This document shows, in pieces, positions 28,408 through 37,810 of a stretch of 64,000 nt of DNA. Each line of letters begins with the position of its first letter. Position 1 is the stretch's first letter. The position numbers and the translations under genes were made by a program. Below the pieces are notes generated by a model. The model was not told the DNA's origin and did not search any database. It was given only the letters and a program-made list of their open reading frames with translations. The DNA comes from Pedobacter suwonensis (lineage in GTDB: Bacteria; Bacteroidota; Bacteroidia; Sphingobacteriales; Sphingobacteriaceae), in the NCBI RefSeq assembly GCF_900111825.1, contig NZ_FOJM01000012.1, positions 1 through 64,000 of the forward strand. The letters run 5' to 3'.

Positions 28408-29627
28408 ATAAAAAATTAAATGTTTTAATCTAAACTGCTTAAAATATCATAATAGTGCTTAAATCATACCAATTATGTATATCAAAGCATTCAGAAAAAT
28501 CATAGGGATATAGATGTTTAGCAATCGCTATACTTGTTCTAGCACGGCAATATGCCCGAAATATTTTCAATTTCACGAATTTCTATTTAACTAAGCCAAC
28601 AAGGAATAACAGATACAGATTCCGGAACCGAACGCAAACAAATGCATTAATAAAAAGGCTTATGTTTTAAGATTAGTTACATAAAAATACTTTAGGGTCG
28701 GATACAACTGGAGCTAAAACCGGATAATCACTTTTTCAAATTAAAATCAAACCATAGACAACCGTGACAATAATATTTCAATCGGCAAGTAAATCAATTT
28801 TGGCACTCAGATTATCGAGGCGCAGGGATACCCAAAGGTTAATTTATTTCCTCACTAATAGCTTCTAGATGTGATATAAACGTAGATTTTCTCTTTTTTT
28901 TCGATCCGATTTCCTGCTTTCATTTTTCTCGATAACATATTCGATCTCAAGCTCGCCAAGCTGTGAGTTAACTTTCTTGTTGAATATAGGTTTTGTATAA
29001 TCAACATACCTTGTCTTTGCAAATTCATTCATAAATACTATTGAAATTTTAAGAATCTATATCATTATTATTCAATTCCTAAATTACTATAAATCAAGCA
29101 CGAAAACATATCGAAGGTTACAAATTACACCAAACAAACTACAAACTATGTAAACCCATATTTTATTTATGTAAAATTTATTTATATATTTCAATACTAC
29201 ATTTATAAATAAATAACACATTTAACTAATAACAATTTAGTAAATTAAATTATACAATAAATACATATAAAACATTATAAGAATATTATGGTTGTTATGA
29301 GATATTGATAATGTTTCAGCAATATAAAGAGAGGGTTTAAAAAACTATTCAAGAAGATTTTGGTAATAAGATTAAAGTAGTCCAAATCTCGATAATAAAC
29401 CTAATGGCAAACAGAGAATTTGAAGCCAACTCTATTGGCTATAAACATGTTATAAATTCGGATAATTAAAATCTAAAATTATGTAAACTATTTCGCTATA
29501 TACCATCAACAATAAATTTAACCAATATGAAAGTTCTCAAATCAATAAATAAATCTATTAAAGAAAATTAAACCAGTAAAATCTACGTACAAACACCAAT
29601 TACAACGTTAAAAGTTTTAATAAATTT
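28408..29627. other. AT-rich stretch with one possible small gene
   Basis: About 1.2 kb between the NusG paralogue and the LytTR regulator. It contains a 55-codon frame on the minus strand (28865-29032). From 29040 to 29627 the DNA is extremely AT-rich with several copies of the word TATGTAAA (29147, 29168, 29480). I see no other open frame with convincing codon use, no RNA gene and no insertion sequence. The promoter of the LytTR gene must lie at the right end. Confidence 0.5.
28865..29032 (-). CDS. small hypothetical protein, 55 residues
   Basis: An uninterrupted frame from ATG 29032 to TAG 28865 encodes a charged, Lys/Glu/Arg-rich peptide beginning MNEFAKTRYVDYTKPIFNKK and ending NLRLYHI. 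I do not recognise it. Its base composition is less AT-rich than the surrounding DNA, which favours a real or recently real gene. It could also be a fragment of a longer protein. It lies on the same strand as the NusG paralogue, 458 nt upstream of it. Confidence 0.35.
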   Translation of the reverse strand: MNEFAKTRYVDYTKPIFNKKVNSQLGELEIEYVIEKNESRKSDRKKRENLRLYHI

Positions 29628-30344
29628 ATGATAAAATCCTGCTATATAATTGATGATGAACAACATGCAATTGAAATTCTTTCGGAATATATAAAACAGA
29701 CCCCTGGACTCAAGCTAATAGGCACCGAAACCAATCCCTTAATAGCGTTAAATAAAATTTCCAAAAAAGAAATTGAGCCAGATATTACCTTTCTTGATAT
29801 TAATATGCCTGAACTTTCAGGTATAGAATTATCTTATCTAATTAAAGGTAAATCAGAAATTATATTTTCAACAGCATTTAAAAGCTATGCCCACCAAGCT
29901 TATGATGCAAATGCAGTCGACTACCTACTTAAGCCATTTAGATATGAACGATTTCTTCAAAGTCTTGACAAAATTTATTCGAAGATCAATGCAACTTCAG
30001 CTGGTCATCAAAATAATTTTAAGTTCATTCAGATAGATAACAATAAAAATCATTTAAAAATAAACATGGATGAAATAACCTATATCCAGGGACTAAGCAA
30101 TTATATCAGGGTTCATACGCAATCAGAAAAAGCTTACACAATATACACTAGCTTAAAATACATACTTGGAAAACTAGATCCACATTTATTTTTTCGTTCA
30201 CATAAATCTTTTATAATTAATTTAAAATATGTTGAAGTTATCATTGGAGATGAAATCGTAATTAAAGGCAATAAAACAATTCCTATTGGAGGCTTTTTCA
30301 GAAAGGATTTAATGAGCAAAGTAAGTGTTGATTTATTTAATTAA
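29628..30344 (+). CDS. LytTR-family response regulator
   Basis: The protein has 238 residues. The receiver domain (1-115) has the acidic pair IDDE, phosphoacceptor Asp57 in FLDINMPE, and the conserved Lys in YLLKPF. The LytTR DNA-binding domain (about 135-235) has IDEITYIQGLSNYIRVHT-like and FFRSHKSFIINLKYV motifs. In Bacteroidota these usually pair with a membrane kinase of the LytS/YesM type encoded next door, but no kinase is adjacent here, so it is an orphan in this window. It is convergent with the phosphopantetheinyl transferase gene. Its position inside the accessory block makes control of the NRPS or its helper genes plausible, but no direct evidence is visible. Confidence 0.93.
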   Translation: MIKSCYIIDDEQHAIEILSEYIKQTPGLKLIGTETNPLIALNKISKKEIEPDITFLDINMPELSGIELSYLIKGKSEIIFSTAFKSYAHQAYDANAVDYLLKPFRYERFLQSLDKIYSKINATSAGHQNNFKFIQIDNNKNHLKINMDEITYIQGLSNYIRVHTQSEKAYTIYTSLKYILGKLDPHLFFRSHKSFIINLKYVEVIIGDEIVIKGNKTIPIGGFFRKDLMSKVSVDLFN

Positions 30345-30555
30345 GATATTTTGTTTGCTCAAAAAGAAAATAATGAGACCCTTCTGCACAAACTCTCCAC
30401 TTAGGAAAAACAGAACAATTAACTCAATTTATGATAGATAGCTTAATGATTGAAACGGGAAATTCATCAAGTATAAAAACCTGCTAACCAACAATTCGGC
30501 TTAAACAAAATTATTACAGCCCTATTGAAGCTGGCTAGATTGCATTTTATTTCAT

Positions 30556-31245
30556 TTATGATAAAATATTACTATCAGAAGGCAAAAAAATACTTACTTT
30601 CAGAGGGACTAAATCGATTTTGATATTTACCTCTAAGCCACTTATCGATTTTACCGCCACATGGCATTTGTAATTTTGAGAAATATTCACTTCTTGCAAT
30701 AAATATTCATCATTTTTGATCATTGCTTTGTTTTCTATAATTTCAAATGATTTCAAATCAACCCCGGTCAAACCTTCGCCACACGCCTTTAATGCGGCCT
30801 CTTTTTCTGTCCAATAACTAAAAAATTCGCTTTGTTTATTATGGGCTGAATTTATCCTGTTCCATTCCGAAATGGTCATTTGACTTCTAAAATCCTCTAT
30901 ATCAATATCCTGCATCAATTCTACATCAACACCAATATTTCCATTTGTGCTCAATGCACATACCACCAAATCTCCAGAATGAGATATATTGAAATCTAAA
31001 GCCATATTTTTTAAATATGGCTTTCCATGTTTATTATTAAGCAAATCAACATCTTTTGCATTACGGCTAAATTTTTTTAATCCCTCCAAAAGAAGTAACC
31101 TACCCAGTAACGATAGCTGAGCATCCTCCCACTTTCTGAATTTTGAAACTTTATATTGAAAATCATCAGAAAAATTATGTAAAGTATATTTCAATAATCT
31201 TTGATGAATATCCCTTTCGATATATGTGTATAATAAAGTTATCAC
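30556..31245 (-). CDS. Sfp-type 4'-phosphopantetheinyl transferase
   Basis: The protein has 229 residues. It transfers phosphopantetheine from CoA to the conserved Ser of carrier domains. Core motifs are present in order: GKPYLKNMALDFNISHSGD (substrate and CoA site), IGVDVELM (Mg-binding Asp and Glu), and FFSYWTEKEAALKACGEGL, the W-x-KEA signature of the Sfp branch rather than AcpS. Carrier domains with the LGG[HDN]S motif are encoded on the same strand from 22.2 kb downward, so its natural job is probably to activate that NRPS. It is monocistronic and convergent with the LytTR gene. The last residues (FLPSDSNILS) extend slightly past the usual family end. Confidence 0.94.
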   Translation of the reverse strand: MITLLYTYIERDIHQRLLKYTLHNFSDDFQYKVSKFRKWEDAQLSLLGRLLLLEGLKKFSRNAKDVDLLNNKHGKPYLKNMALDFNISHSGDLVVCALSTNGNIGVDVELMQDIDIEDFRSQMTISEWNRINSAHNKQSEFFSYWTEKEAALKACGEGLTGVDLKSFEIIENKAMIKNDEYLLQEVNISQNYKCHVAVKSISGLEVNIKIDLVPLKVSIFLPSDSNILS

Positions 31246-31639
31246 ACTCTCTGCTCCGTGAAATCTAAATACTATTTAAAATAAGAAATAAATATTTCAT
31301 TACCGTTTTAACGCTAATATTATCTCACATCCAAGATTTCTTAGCCAACATTTATCATGATATTAATTTTAGAAACTAAGCTTAACTCATAAAAACCAGT
31401 TTAACAATTTTTAATAGTTAAGAATAATTCAGCTAATGTAAAAAGTAATTTAAATTTTTATATTTCCTATGTCAATTTGCATATTTAATTGTGTAAACCA
31501 AAATTTATTTAACTAAAGTTGTCATACCCATATATATTTATCACCAACCTGCTATGGAATTATACAGTTATAGACAAATAAAGCCTTAAAACAAAAAATG
31601 GCGACAAAAAGCAAAGACTAAACAAACATTTTAATTAGG

Positions 31640-31935
31640 AAACACTTGGGTCGGTTAAGCGATGATGTTAAGGAAAAAATATTTAGCGAAGTTAAATCTG
31701 GCAAAATTAGCCTGCGAACAGCAAGCAATAAGTACTGTAATCTTAAAGCACTATAGAACTTTGGCTTGACAAGCGTAATTTAGCTATCTTGCTAGAAGCT
31801 AAGACTTCAAATTTACTTTCAGCAATTAACAAAAACTAAGACACATAATCTTCAAGAAAGGATTGATGAGCTGATCAAAGCCCTGCCGACGTTCAACTTA
31901 AGAATGTCGGTTTAGAAGCTATGATCGAAGTGCTG
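31640..31935 (+). pseudogene. remnant of an insertion-sequence transposase (OrfA / helix-turn-helix subunit)
   Basis: Fragments in successive frames read like one transposase helper protein: KHLGRLSDDVKEKIFSEV with GKISLRTASNKY (31640 on), then LWLDKRNLAILLEAKTSNLL in a shifted frame, then LQERIDELIKAL, and then VQLKNVGLEAMIEV in a third frame. The pattern of a helix-turn-helix, W-L-D-K-R and a leucine-zipper-like coil is typical of IS3-type OrfA proteins. Stops and at least two frameshifts separate the pieces. No OrfB with a DDE core and no terminal repeats are recognisable. The family name is an inference. Confidence 0.55.
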
Positions 31936-32117
31936 AATTACTCTTATCAAATTTCACTTCTGATCATCGTCCCAACAAATCATAGCTAATCTGTATTACC
32001 TTTTCTTATAGATAACAGGTAGCTGGCGGTCTTATTTCGAAATTTTCAAAGCCGCCAATACGCATCAAATCTTCGATAAATAATACACTAATGAATCATC
32101 TTGTCAAGTGCACCTCA

Positions 32118-32156
32118 CGAGACAAATCAGTTTCTACACTGTTTGTCTCGTTTTTT
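32118..32156 (+). terminator. intrinsic terminator with no intact gene upstream
   Basis: CGAGACAAA (32118-32126) pairs with TTTGTCTCG (32142-32150) and is followed at once by six T residues. The inner part of the hairpin (CAGT / ACTG) extends the stem across a bulge. Reading is rightward. The nearest upstream plus-strand sequence is decayed, so this seems to be left over from a lost gene. Confidence 0.7.
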
Positions 32157-32927
32157 ATTTCACGTAATTCGTTTGTGATTAAATATATACCCTCAACCCT
32201 TTTATCTATTTGAGATTTTTGATAACCATCTTCATGAGACATCTGGTTTTTCGACAAAACTGCCGCTACGAAAAATTGGTTAAAAAATTACAAAGACTGA
32301 GGTATTCGGGCTTGAGAGAGGTTGTAGCCAAATTTGGCAAAAAGCTAAGCCCAGGAAGTATGCAGTTGCAGTTCATGCGATTATAAAAGATGTTTTTCAT
32401 CTATCGCGCCTGTCATTATTCTAACCATTGATGCACAATGATTTGCGTGCAAAAATACAAATCACGATAGAAAATTCAGATAAATTACTGGACAGATATG
32501 AAACTTAGGGCTTTTTTCAGGAAAAACCGCTTAAGGGTATCTGAACGCTTGATTCCGGGATAAAAGGAAAGATCTCTTTAACCGGGCTCAGGAACGATTT
32601 GAGACCACAATAACATGCTTCAGTTAAAAACCTCCTTAAATAGCCGAAACCAAATAAGAGAACTGATGTTAGTTTAACAGGCTATTGAGCCGGAGAAAGA
32701 TCCTCTATTGACAACTGTACGTTAAGCCCTACAATATTGAAAATACATTTACATATCGCCTCCATTAACCTTAATATGATTTTATCGGCTATATCCGCCT
32801 GCTCTATTAATATTGGTTTTCTGAACGCTTCTGGAGCGCTTTACAGCTGCAAAGCGAGCGCCTTAATAAACGACGGCCGGTTATTCCATCCTTTTTTGTG
32901 TCTTATCCCTTTATATAAACAGCTAAG

Positions 32928-34154
32928 ATGAATGAATATATCATATTAATGCTGATAGCGGGCATTGCCAGTATTGGTATGGCTTTTATTCCATCCATAG
33001 CCGGTAAAATAGGCATATCGTATTCTATTGTTTATGTAGCTATAGGTGCCTTGATTTATTGGGTATGGCCGGCAGCCCTGCCCTCCCCGCTTCCACAAAA
33101 AGATAACAGCCTGGTGGTTCATTTCACCGAGCTTATTGTAATCATCTCGTTAATGGGAACCGGCATCAAGATAGACAGAAGTTTTTCATTCAGGAAATGG
33201 TCTACAACACTAAGGTTGATTTTTATCGCTATGCTCCTTGCCATATCCATCTCAGCCTTACTGGGCGTTTTTGTGCTGGGTTTAAGCCTTTCAGCCGCAT
33301 TATTGCTCGCGGCAGTGCTAGCCCCGACAGATCCGGTGCTTGCCGCCGATGTACAGGTTGGCCCGCCTAATGAGCGTGGTAAATCTGAATCGCGCTTTGC
33401 GCTAACCTCAGAGGCGGGGCTAAATGACGGACTGGCATTTCCTTTTACCTGGCTGGCTATTGTAGTGGCTTCACAAGGTATCGATGCTTCTTCTTTATGG
33501 CATTGGAGCTGGTATTACCTTTTATATAAAACAATCGGAGGTTTGATCATAGGCTGGCTTTGCGGCAAATTAGTTGGATTTCTGGTATTCTCTATTTCCG
33601 AAAAATATCGGTTGTTAAAAGCTTCTGACGGTTTCCTTGCGATATCACTTACCCTATTCACCTATGCCATTACCGAATCGTTACATGCGTATGGTTTCAT
33701 TGCAGTATTTATTGCTGGCCTAACCCTCAGGCACTATGAAAAAGAACATAAATATCATCAACAATTGCATTCATTCACCGATCAGATGGAACGTATGCTG
33801 CTTGCTGTGTTGCTCATCTTTTTTGGCGGATCCCTGGTTGGGGGAATACTCGCTCCATTGACCCTGAAAATGGCTTTAGTTTCACTTGGCATTGTTGTGC
33901 TGGTACGGCCGATTGCCTGCTATCTGGCCCTTTTAGGAAACTCTACCGCTTTGAAGGAAAAACTCGCGATCAGTTTCTTTGGTATACGCGGGATGGGATC
34001 TATATATTATCTGGCCTTTGCTCTAGGTGAAGTAAACTTTGAGCAACAGGATGTACTCTGGGCCATTGTAGCCTTTACCATTTTGATTTCCATTATTCTT
34101 CACGGGCTCACCGCAAAACCTGTAATGGAGGATATCAATAGCAAAAAGGGATAA
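32928..34154 (+). CDS. CPA-family Na+(K+)/H+ antiporter
   Basis: The protein has 408 residues with about 12 hydrophobic membrane segments beginning at residue 4. The key transport motif is present: AAVLAPTDPVLAADVQVG near 135-150, then SEAGLNDGLAFPF, where the Asn-Asp pair is the ion- and proton-binding site of the CPA1/NhaP group. Later helices carry the charged GIRGMGSIYYLAFALG segment typical of the same family. It lacks the long C-terminal cytoplasmic regulatory tail of many NhaP proteins and ends soon after the last helix. It exchanges cytoplasmic monovalent cations for protons and so helps pH and salt balance. Ion preference cannot be read. Confidence 0.92.
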   Translation: MNEYIILMLIAGIASIGMAFIPSIAGKIGISYSIVYVAIGALIYWVWPAALPSPLPQKDNSLVVHFTELIVIISLMGTGIKIDRSFSFRKWSTTLRLIFIAMLLAISISALLGVFVLGLSLSAALLLAAVLAPTDPVLAADVQVGPPNERGKSESRFALTSEAGLNDGLAFPFTWLAIVVASQGIDASSLWHWSWYYLLYKTIGGLIIGWLCGKLVGFLVFSISEKYRLLKASDGFLAISLTLFTYAITESLHAYGFIAVFIAGLTLRHYEKEHKYHQQLHSFTDQMERMLLAVLLIFFGGSLVGGILAPLTLKMALVSLGIVVLVRPIACYLALLGNSTALKEKLAISFFGIRGMGSIYYLAFALGEVNFEQQDVLWAIVAFTILISIILHGLTAKPVMEDINSKKG

Positions 34155-34575
34155 ACAGACCTAGTGTTTCCTGATCTTGGCTCAAAAAAGACTGTACTGA
34201 TTGGGAACTATTGATGCCGAGGCTTACGATAGCAACTGCTATTTTAGGAACATTAGTTCCATTCTTCAGCGCTAAAGATTTTCTTTTATTAGTAATCATT
34301 AAGGTGCATATGGTGTTTATTCCAAATACTCACAATTGAATCATTATATCTTTCAACGCAGACAAAAACATCTTGAATCTGCTTTATTTACTGCGGCTGA
34401 ATCTGCTAGGTAGCAGCTGTTTCATCAGCACCAATTGTTGCCCTATCAATTTTGACCATCCTGATGTTAAATTGAATAACACATATTATGCTATCACTTC
34501 AAATCAAACTCAACTGAATATCATGCCGTGAAACTATTAACAGAGCACAATTGTTAGTGATAGTAAATATGAACA
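34155..34575. other. intergenic stretch with possible gene remnants
   Basis: About 420 bases. A 41-codon frame starting at 34213 (MPRLTIATAILGTLVPFFSA...) looks like the end of a membrane protein. The following bases give short interrupted protein-like pieces (for example FQRRQKHLESALFTAAESAR). No intact gene is present. I read this as decayed coding sequence but cannot name the source gene. Confidence 0.35.
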
Positions 34576-34959
34576 ATGAGTGAAAAACATTCTACAGGTG
34601 CCCCGGGAGACCACCTGGCCAATGAACGTACTTTTTTAGCCTGGATCAGGACCAGTATAGCAGTTATGGGTTTTGGATTTGTGGTGGTTAAATTCTCCTT
34701 ATTCATCAAGCAGATCTCGTTAGCCCTTGGAACTAAAGTTTCTGTGCACCAGACCGGCGATTCGAGAAAGATTGGGATATTGTTGGTTGCGCTTGGTACC
34801 ATCACCATTATACTATCGTTTTTAAGGTATCAGAAAACAAAGTATCAACTGGAAAAAGGGCTTTATTATCATTCTACAATGTTCATTAAGGCAATTACCG
34901 TAATGATCTTTGCTGCCAGTATCGCGCTGCTTATTTATCTGACAAATGCTATTTCCTAA
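34576..34959 (+). CDS. DUF202 / YidH-like small membrane protein
   Basis: The protein has 127 residues. The N-terminal motif HLANERTFLAWIRTSIAVMGFGFVVVKF is the hallmark of the DUF202 (YidH) family of three-helix inner membrane proteins. Hydrophobic segments lie near residues 30-48, 72-90 and 103-123. Molecular function is not established for bacterial members. It is monocistronic, with decayed sequence before it and a convergent membrane-fusion gene after it, so context gives no further hint. Confidence 0.9.
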   Translation: MSEKHSTGAPGDHLANERTFLAWIRTSIAVMGFGFVVVKFSLFIKQISLALGTKVSVHQTGDSRKIGILLVALGTITIILSFLRYQKTKYQLEKGLYYHSTMFIKAITVMIFAASIALLIYLTNAIS

Positions 34960-35093
34960 AACGTTATCTTGTTTTCCAGCGATTAAAACTCTAGCTACCA
35001 TCTTGAACGTATTGCTCGTGCCATACTCTTCTGTTTGTATGATATATAAGGATAAAAAATTTGCCGGACGGCTTATATCCGTCCGGCTGTGCG

Positions 35094-36134
35094 TTAAAGT
35101 GTCTCGCCATTTTTAATCTCATCGTTGGCAGGCGAAATGATCTCTGTACCGGCTTTGATCGCACCAAAAACCTCAGTCATGGCTGTGCCTTTCATTCCTT
35201 CTTTAATGTCAACGAGCAAGGCTTTTCCGTTCTTCACTTCTACGATATACTTTCGTTCGGTAGACCGTACAATAGCGGAGTTGGGCACCAGTAACGAAGT
35301 AGCACCTGATTTTAGCGGAATCTCTACCTCAGCGTACATTCCAGCCTTCAGCCTGTTATCTTTATTGGCTACATCAATTTCCACAATTTCCTGGCGCATA
35401 TTGCCCAAAGAATTTGCAGAGCGGCTGATCTTTGCCCGATGCTCCTCCCCTGGCAAGGCATTAAAATAAAACCTCATCATCTGGCTTAAATCTACTTTAT
35501 CAACATAATCTTCAGGGATGGACACTTCAAGCCGCATGTGGGTCAGGTCTTGCAAAACCAACATTGGCAGATCAGAAGATTTCCCTGCTGATACCAACGC
35601 TCCGGGTGACACATTTCTGTCAACTATTACGCCGTCAAATGGGGCATATACCTTTAAGTAATCTTGCATGGTACGTACAGAAGATACATTAAATCGTTCG
35701 GCCTCCACAATGGCCTTATCTCCTTTCATCCTTGAAAGTGCATTATCAAGCTCCAAGGGGGATACAGAACCTGCTTCCTTTGCAGCTTCTTTTAACCTCC
35801 GGTATTTTTCACTGCTTGCGGATGCCGTTTCACGAGCCTGAAGGTAACGGGAATTTACTGACTGTAACTGGGATTCGAGTTCTGGTGCCTCCAAGATCAT
35901 CAAGAGCTGACCTTTGGTCACTTTTGATCCTAAGTCGACCAATATGGCCTTCACAAAGCCATTGGCCTTTGGGAAAATGTTTACCTGATTACAGGGTTTT
36001 AACGTTCCGGGTATGCGGGTGTAACTGGAAAGGGCCTCTTCTGCTACCCTGGCTGTTTCGTATTTAGCGTCTTTGCCCTCTTTTGCCTTACTGATATCTA
36101 CTGGTTTCTGGTTACCACTACAGGCGGCCAGCAA
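35094..36134 (-). CDS. RND-type efflux membrane-fusion (adaptor) lipoprotein, apparent frameshift at the start
   Basis: An HlyD/AcrA-like periplasmic adaptor: barrel-sandwich half (VNIFPKANGFVKAILVDLGSKVTKGQLLMILEAPEL), coiled-coil hairpin (about 70-135), second half (LKVYAPFDGVIVDRNVSPGALV), beta-barrel and membrane-proximal domain. The in-frame start is only a TTG giving MLAACSG, too short to be a signal peptide. An ATG at 36170-36172 begins MKTGFIRS in another frame. One extra base near 36150-36165 would join it to LIIIIGLLAACSG, a textbook lipoprotein signal with lipobox LAAC. So the gene has either a real 1-nt frameshift or a sequence error. No RND pump or TolC-like gene follows, so even if intact it is an orphan adaptor. 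Confidence 0.88.
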   Translation of the reverse strand: MLAACSGNQKPVDISKAKEGKDAKYETARVAEEALSSYTRIPGTLKPCNQVNIFPKANGFVKAILVDLGSKVTKGQLLMILEAPELESQLQSVNSRYLQARETASASSEKYRRLKEAAKEAGSVSPLELDNALSRMKGDKAIVEAERFNVSSVRTMQDYLKVYAPFDGVIVDRNVSPGALVSAGKSSDLPMLVLQDLTHMRLEVSIPEDYVDKVDLSQMMRFYFNALPGEEHRAKISRSANSLGNMRQEIVEIDVANKDNRLKAGMYAEVEIPLKSGATSLLVPNSAIVRSTERKYIVEVKNGKALLVDIKEGMKGTAMTEVFGAIKAGTEIISPANDEIKNGETL

Positions 36135-36392
36135 ACCAATTATGATGATGAGCGAATAAATCCGGTTTTCATATTGTTTAATTAAAGTTTTGTTTTTTTT
36201 GACATGAGGGTCGGTTCTGTCAAACTGCTATCTTACGGTATCCAGGCGAGAAACTGCGGAAAGATGAATAATGCTGTAAGGTTAGGAAAAAATAGCCTAC
36301 CAAGAACAACTCTTCTCAGCGGAAGCATTAGGAACTATTTAATTATCCATCTAAATGTATTAACTTAGCAATAGTAATTTAATAATTAAGAC

Positions 36393-36752
36393 ATGAGGGT
36401 ATTAATTGCTGAGGACGACGAGTTGATGCTTAGGATAGTTGAATTTCGTTTAAAAAAAGATGGGCATGAGGTTGTTCTTGCTCGTGACGGAAATGATGCA
36501 TTGCAAAAAGTAGAGGATTATGAACCTGACCTGATTATTTCTGACGTAATGATGCCTTATCGTTCAGGGCTGGAAATTGTAGCGGCAGTAAAAGAAAAAC
36601 ACCAGACACCTATAATAATTCTTTCTGGAATGGGGCACGAGGATATGGTACTTGAAGCCTTTCGTTTAGGTGCGGACGACTATTTAACAAAGCCGTTTAG
36701 CCCTAGTGAACTTTCTGTACGGATAAAACGGTTTGGAGTTGTTAAAAGATGA
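36393..36752 (+). CDS. single-domain (CheY-like) response regulator
   Basis: The protein has 119 residues and is only a receiver domain: acidic pocket AEDDE (7-10), phosphoacceptor Asp51 in IISDVMMP, Ser in IILSGMG and Lys in YLTKPFSPSEL. There is no DNA-binding output domain, so it acts through protein contact. It overlaps the next gene by 4 nt (ATGA) and heads a four-gene translationally coupled operon with a HEAT-repeat protein, a GT2 glycosyltransferase and an LTA-synthase-like enzyme. The obvious kinase is the GAF histidine kinase at 43699-44907, at the far end of the converging operon. The likely role is post-translational control of the glycan machinery. Confidence 0.93.
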   Translation: MRVLIAEDDELMLRIVEFRLKKDGHEVVLARDGNDALQKVEDYEPDLIISDVMMPYRSGLEIVAAVKEKHQTPIIILSGMGHEDMVLEAFRLGADDYLTKPFSPSELSVRIKRFGVVKR

Positions 36753-37810
36753 TCTATTTTGAAATCCTCCTATCCGTTTTCCTAGGGCTTGCGACCTTCT
36801 TGATCACATTTCTTTCTTTTTATTTATTTATTCGTAAAATCTGGAGAAGAGCATATCTGAAGTGGGACAGGATGATAGATATGTTACTTCGTAAAGCTAT
36901 ATTTTTTCATGAGGGCAATAATGGCCAACTGACCTCAATTCCAATAACTCGACGATTGAAGGACAATTTAAACAACAGGAGATTTTCTAATCGGTTGGTA
37001 AAAAAAATTATCTTAGCAAAGCGTAATGTATCGGGACAATATGGAGATAACCTTCGCCAATTATACATTCAGCTTGGTTTGGATAAAAAAGCACTTCGCT
37101 TATTGGAAAGCCGTAAATGGCACTTGCAGGCTTATGCCATTCAGCAGATCGGAACGATGGGTCTCAAAGAGCATCTTGCCCGGGTATACCGTTATACCAA
37201 CTGCAAAAATAACCTAATTCGTATGGAGGCACAAATTGCCGTACTGAATCTTATCGGGTTCGAGGGGCTTCGTTTTCTTGATATCATCTCTTATCAAATA
37301 ACAGATTGGCAACAAATCAGACTTTTAAAAGAATTATCGACAGTACCACAAACTGAATTAACGGGGATAGACAAATGGCTAAGCTCCGAAAATGCGAGCG
37401 TTACCATTTTTGCGCTTAAACTGGCCCGAAATTATCGCAGGTACGAGCTTTATGAAAACATCGTGAGTTGCCTTGACCATAACAACCCCAATGTTCGTAA
37501 GCAGGCGATTGCGACATTAACCGACATATATGTAGAAAACACATCTGAAGTGCTGCTGGCCAGGTTCGAAAGGGAAACTTATCAAAATCAAATAGCCATC
37601 ATGAATGCAATAGCAGTTATTGGAGATGTGCAAAATGTTTCCACTTTGCTTAGTTATCTGGATACTGAGAAGGCCCAGATGAAATTTGCGGTTGCACGTG
37701 CCATTATTAATGGAAATAAAACTGGTCTGGAATGCCTTGTAAATGATCAAAGATCGAAAACTTACCCGCTAATAGACATGATTCCTCAATTAAAAACCGA
37801 AATTAGATAG
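36749..37810 (+). CDS. membrane-anchored HEAT-repeat protein
   Basis: The protein has 353 residues. A single strong N-terminal membrane helix (about 4-30: EILLSVFLGLATFLITFLSFYLFI) is followed by a basic segment and then by about 220 residues of paired helices with HEAT-like pattern. Examples are the unit ending AYAIQQIGTMGLKEHLARVY, LIRMEAQIAVLNLIGFEGLRFL, and NNPNVRKQAIATLTDIYVENTSEVLLARF. HEAT solenoids are protein-binding scaffolds. Sitting between a receiver protein and a GT2 synthase, with overlaps on both sides (4 nt and 1 nt), it may pass the state of the regulator to the synthase at the inner membrane. This role is inference. Confidence 0.85.
   Translation: MIYFEILLSVFLGLATFLITFLSFYLFIRKIWRRAYLKWDRMIDMLLRKAIFFHEGNNGQLTSIPITRRLKDNLNNRRFSNRLVKKIILAKRNVSGQYGDNLRQLYIQLGLDKKALRLLESRKWHLQAYAIQQIGTMGLKEHLARVYRYTNCKNNLIRMEAQIAVLNLIGFEGLRFLDIISYQITDWQQIRLLKELSTVPQTELTGIDKWLSSENASVTIFALKLARNYRRYELYENIVSCLDHNNPNVRKQAIATLTDIYVENTSEVLLARFERETYQNQIAIMNAIAVIGDVQNVSTLLSYLDTEKAQMKFAVARAIINGNKTGLECLVNDQRSKTYPLIDMIPQLKTEIR

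Larger units (their letters stand above)
31246..32927. other. decayed accessory DNA between the PPTase and the antiporter
   Basis: About 1.7 kb with no intact gene. It contains a broken transposase relic (31640-31935), a strong orphan terminator (32118-32156) and patches such as 32240-32410 and 32470-32720, where protein-like stretches are repeatedly interrupted by stops and frame changes. A 64-codon frame at 32737-32931 is not convincing. Upstream of the PPTase (31246-31560) the DNA is very AT-rich and should hold its promoter, but I cannot place it. Composition changes to a more balanced G+C from about 32.9 kb, which may mark the edge of the accessory block. Confidence 0.6.

Noticed and set aside
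32737..32931. 64-codon plus-strand frame just before the antiporter
   Set aside because: No family pattern, overlaps the antiporter start and lies in decayed DNA.
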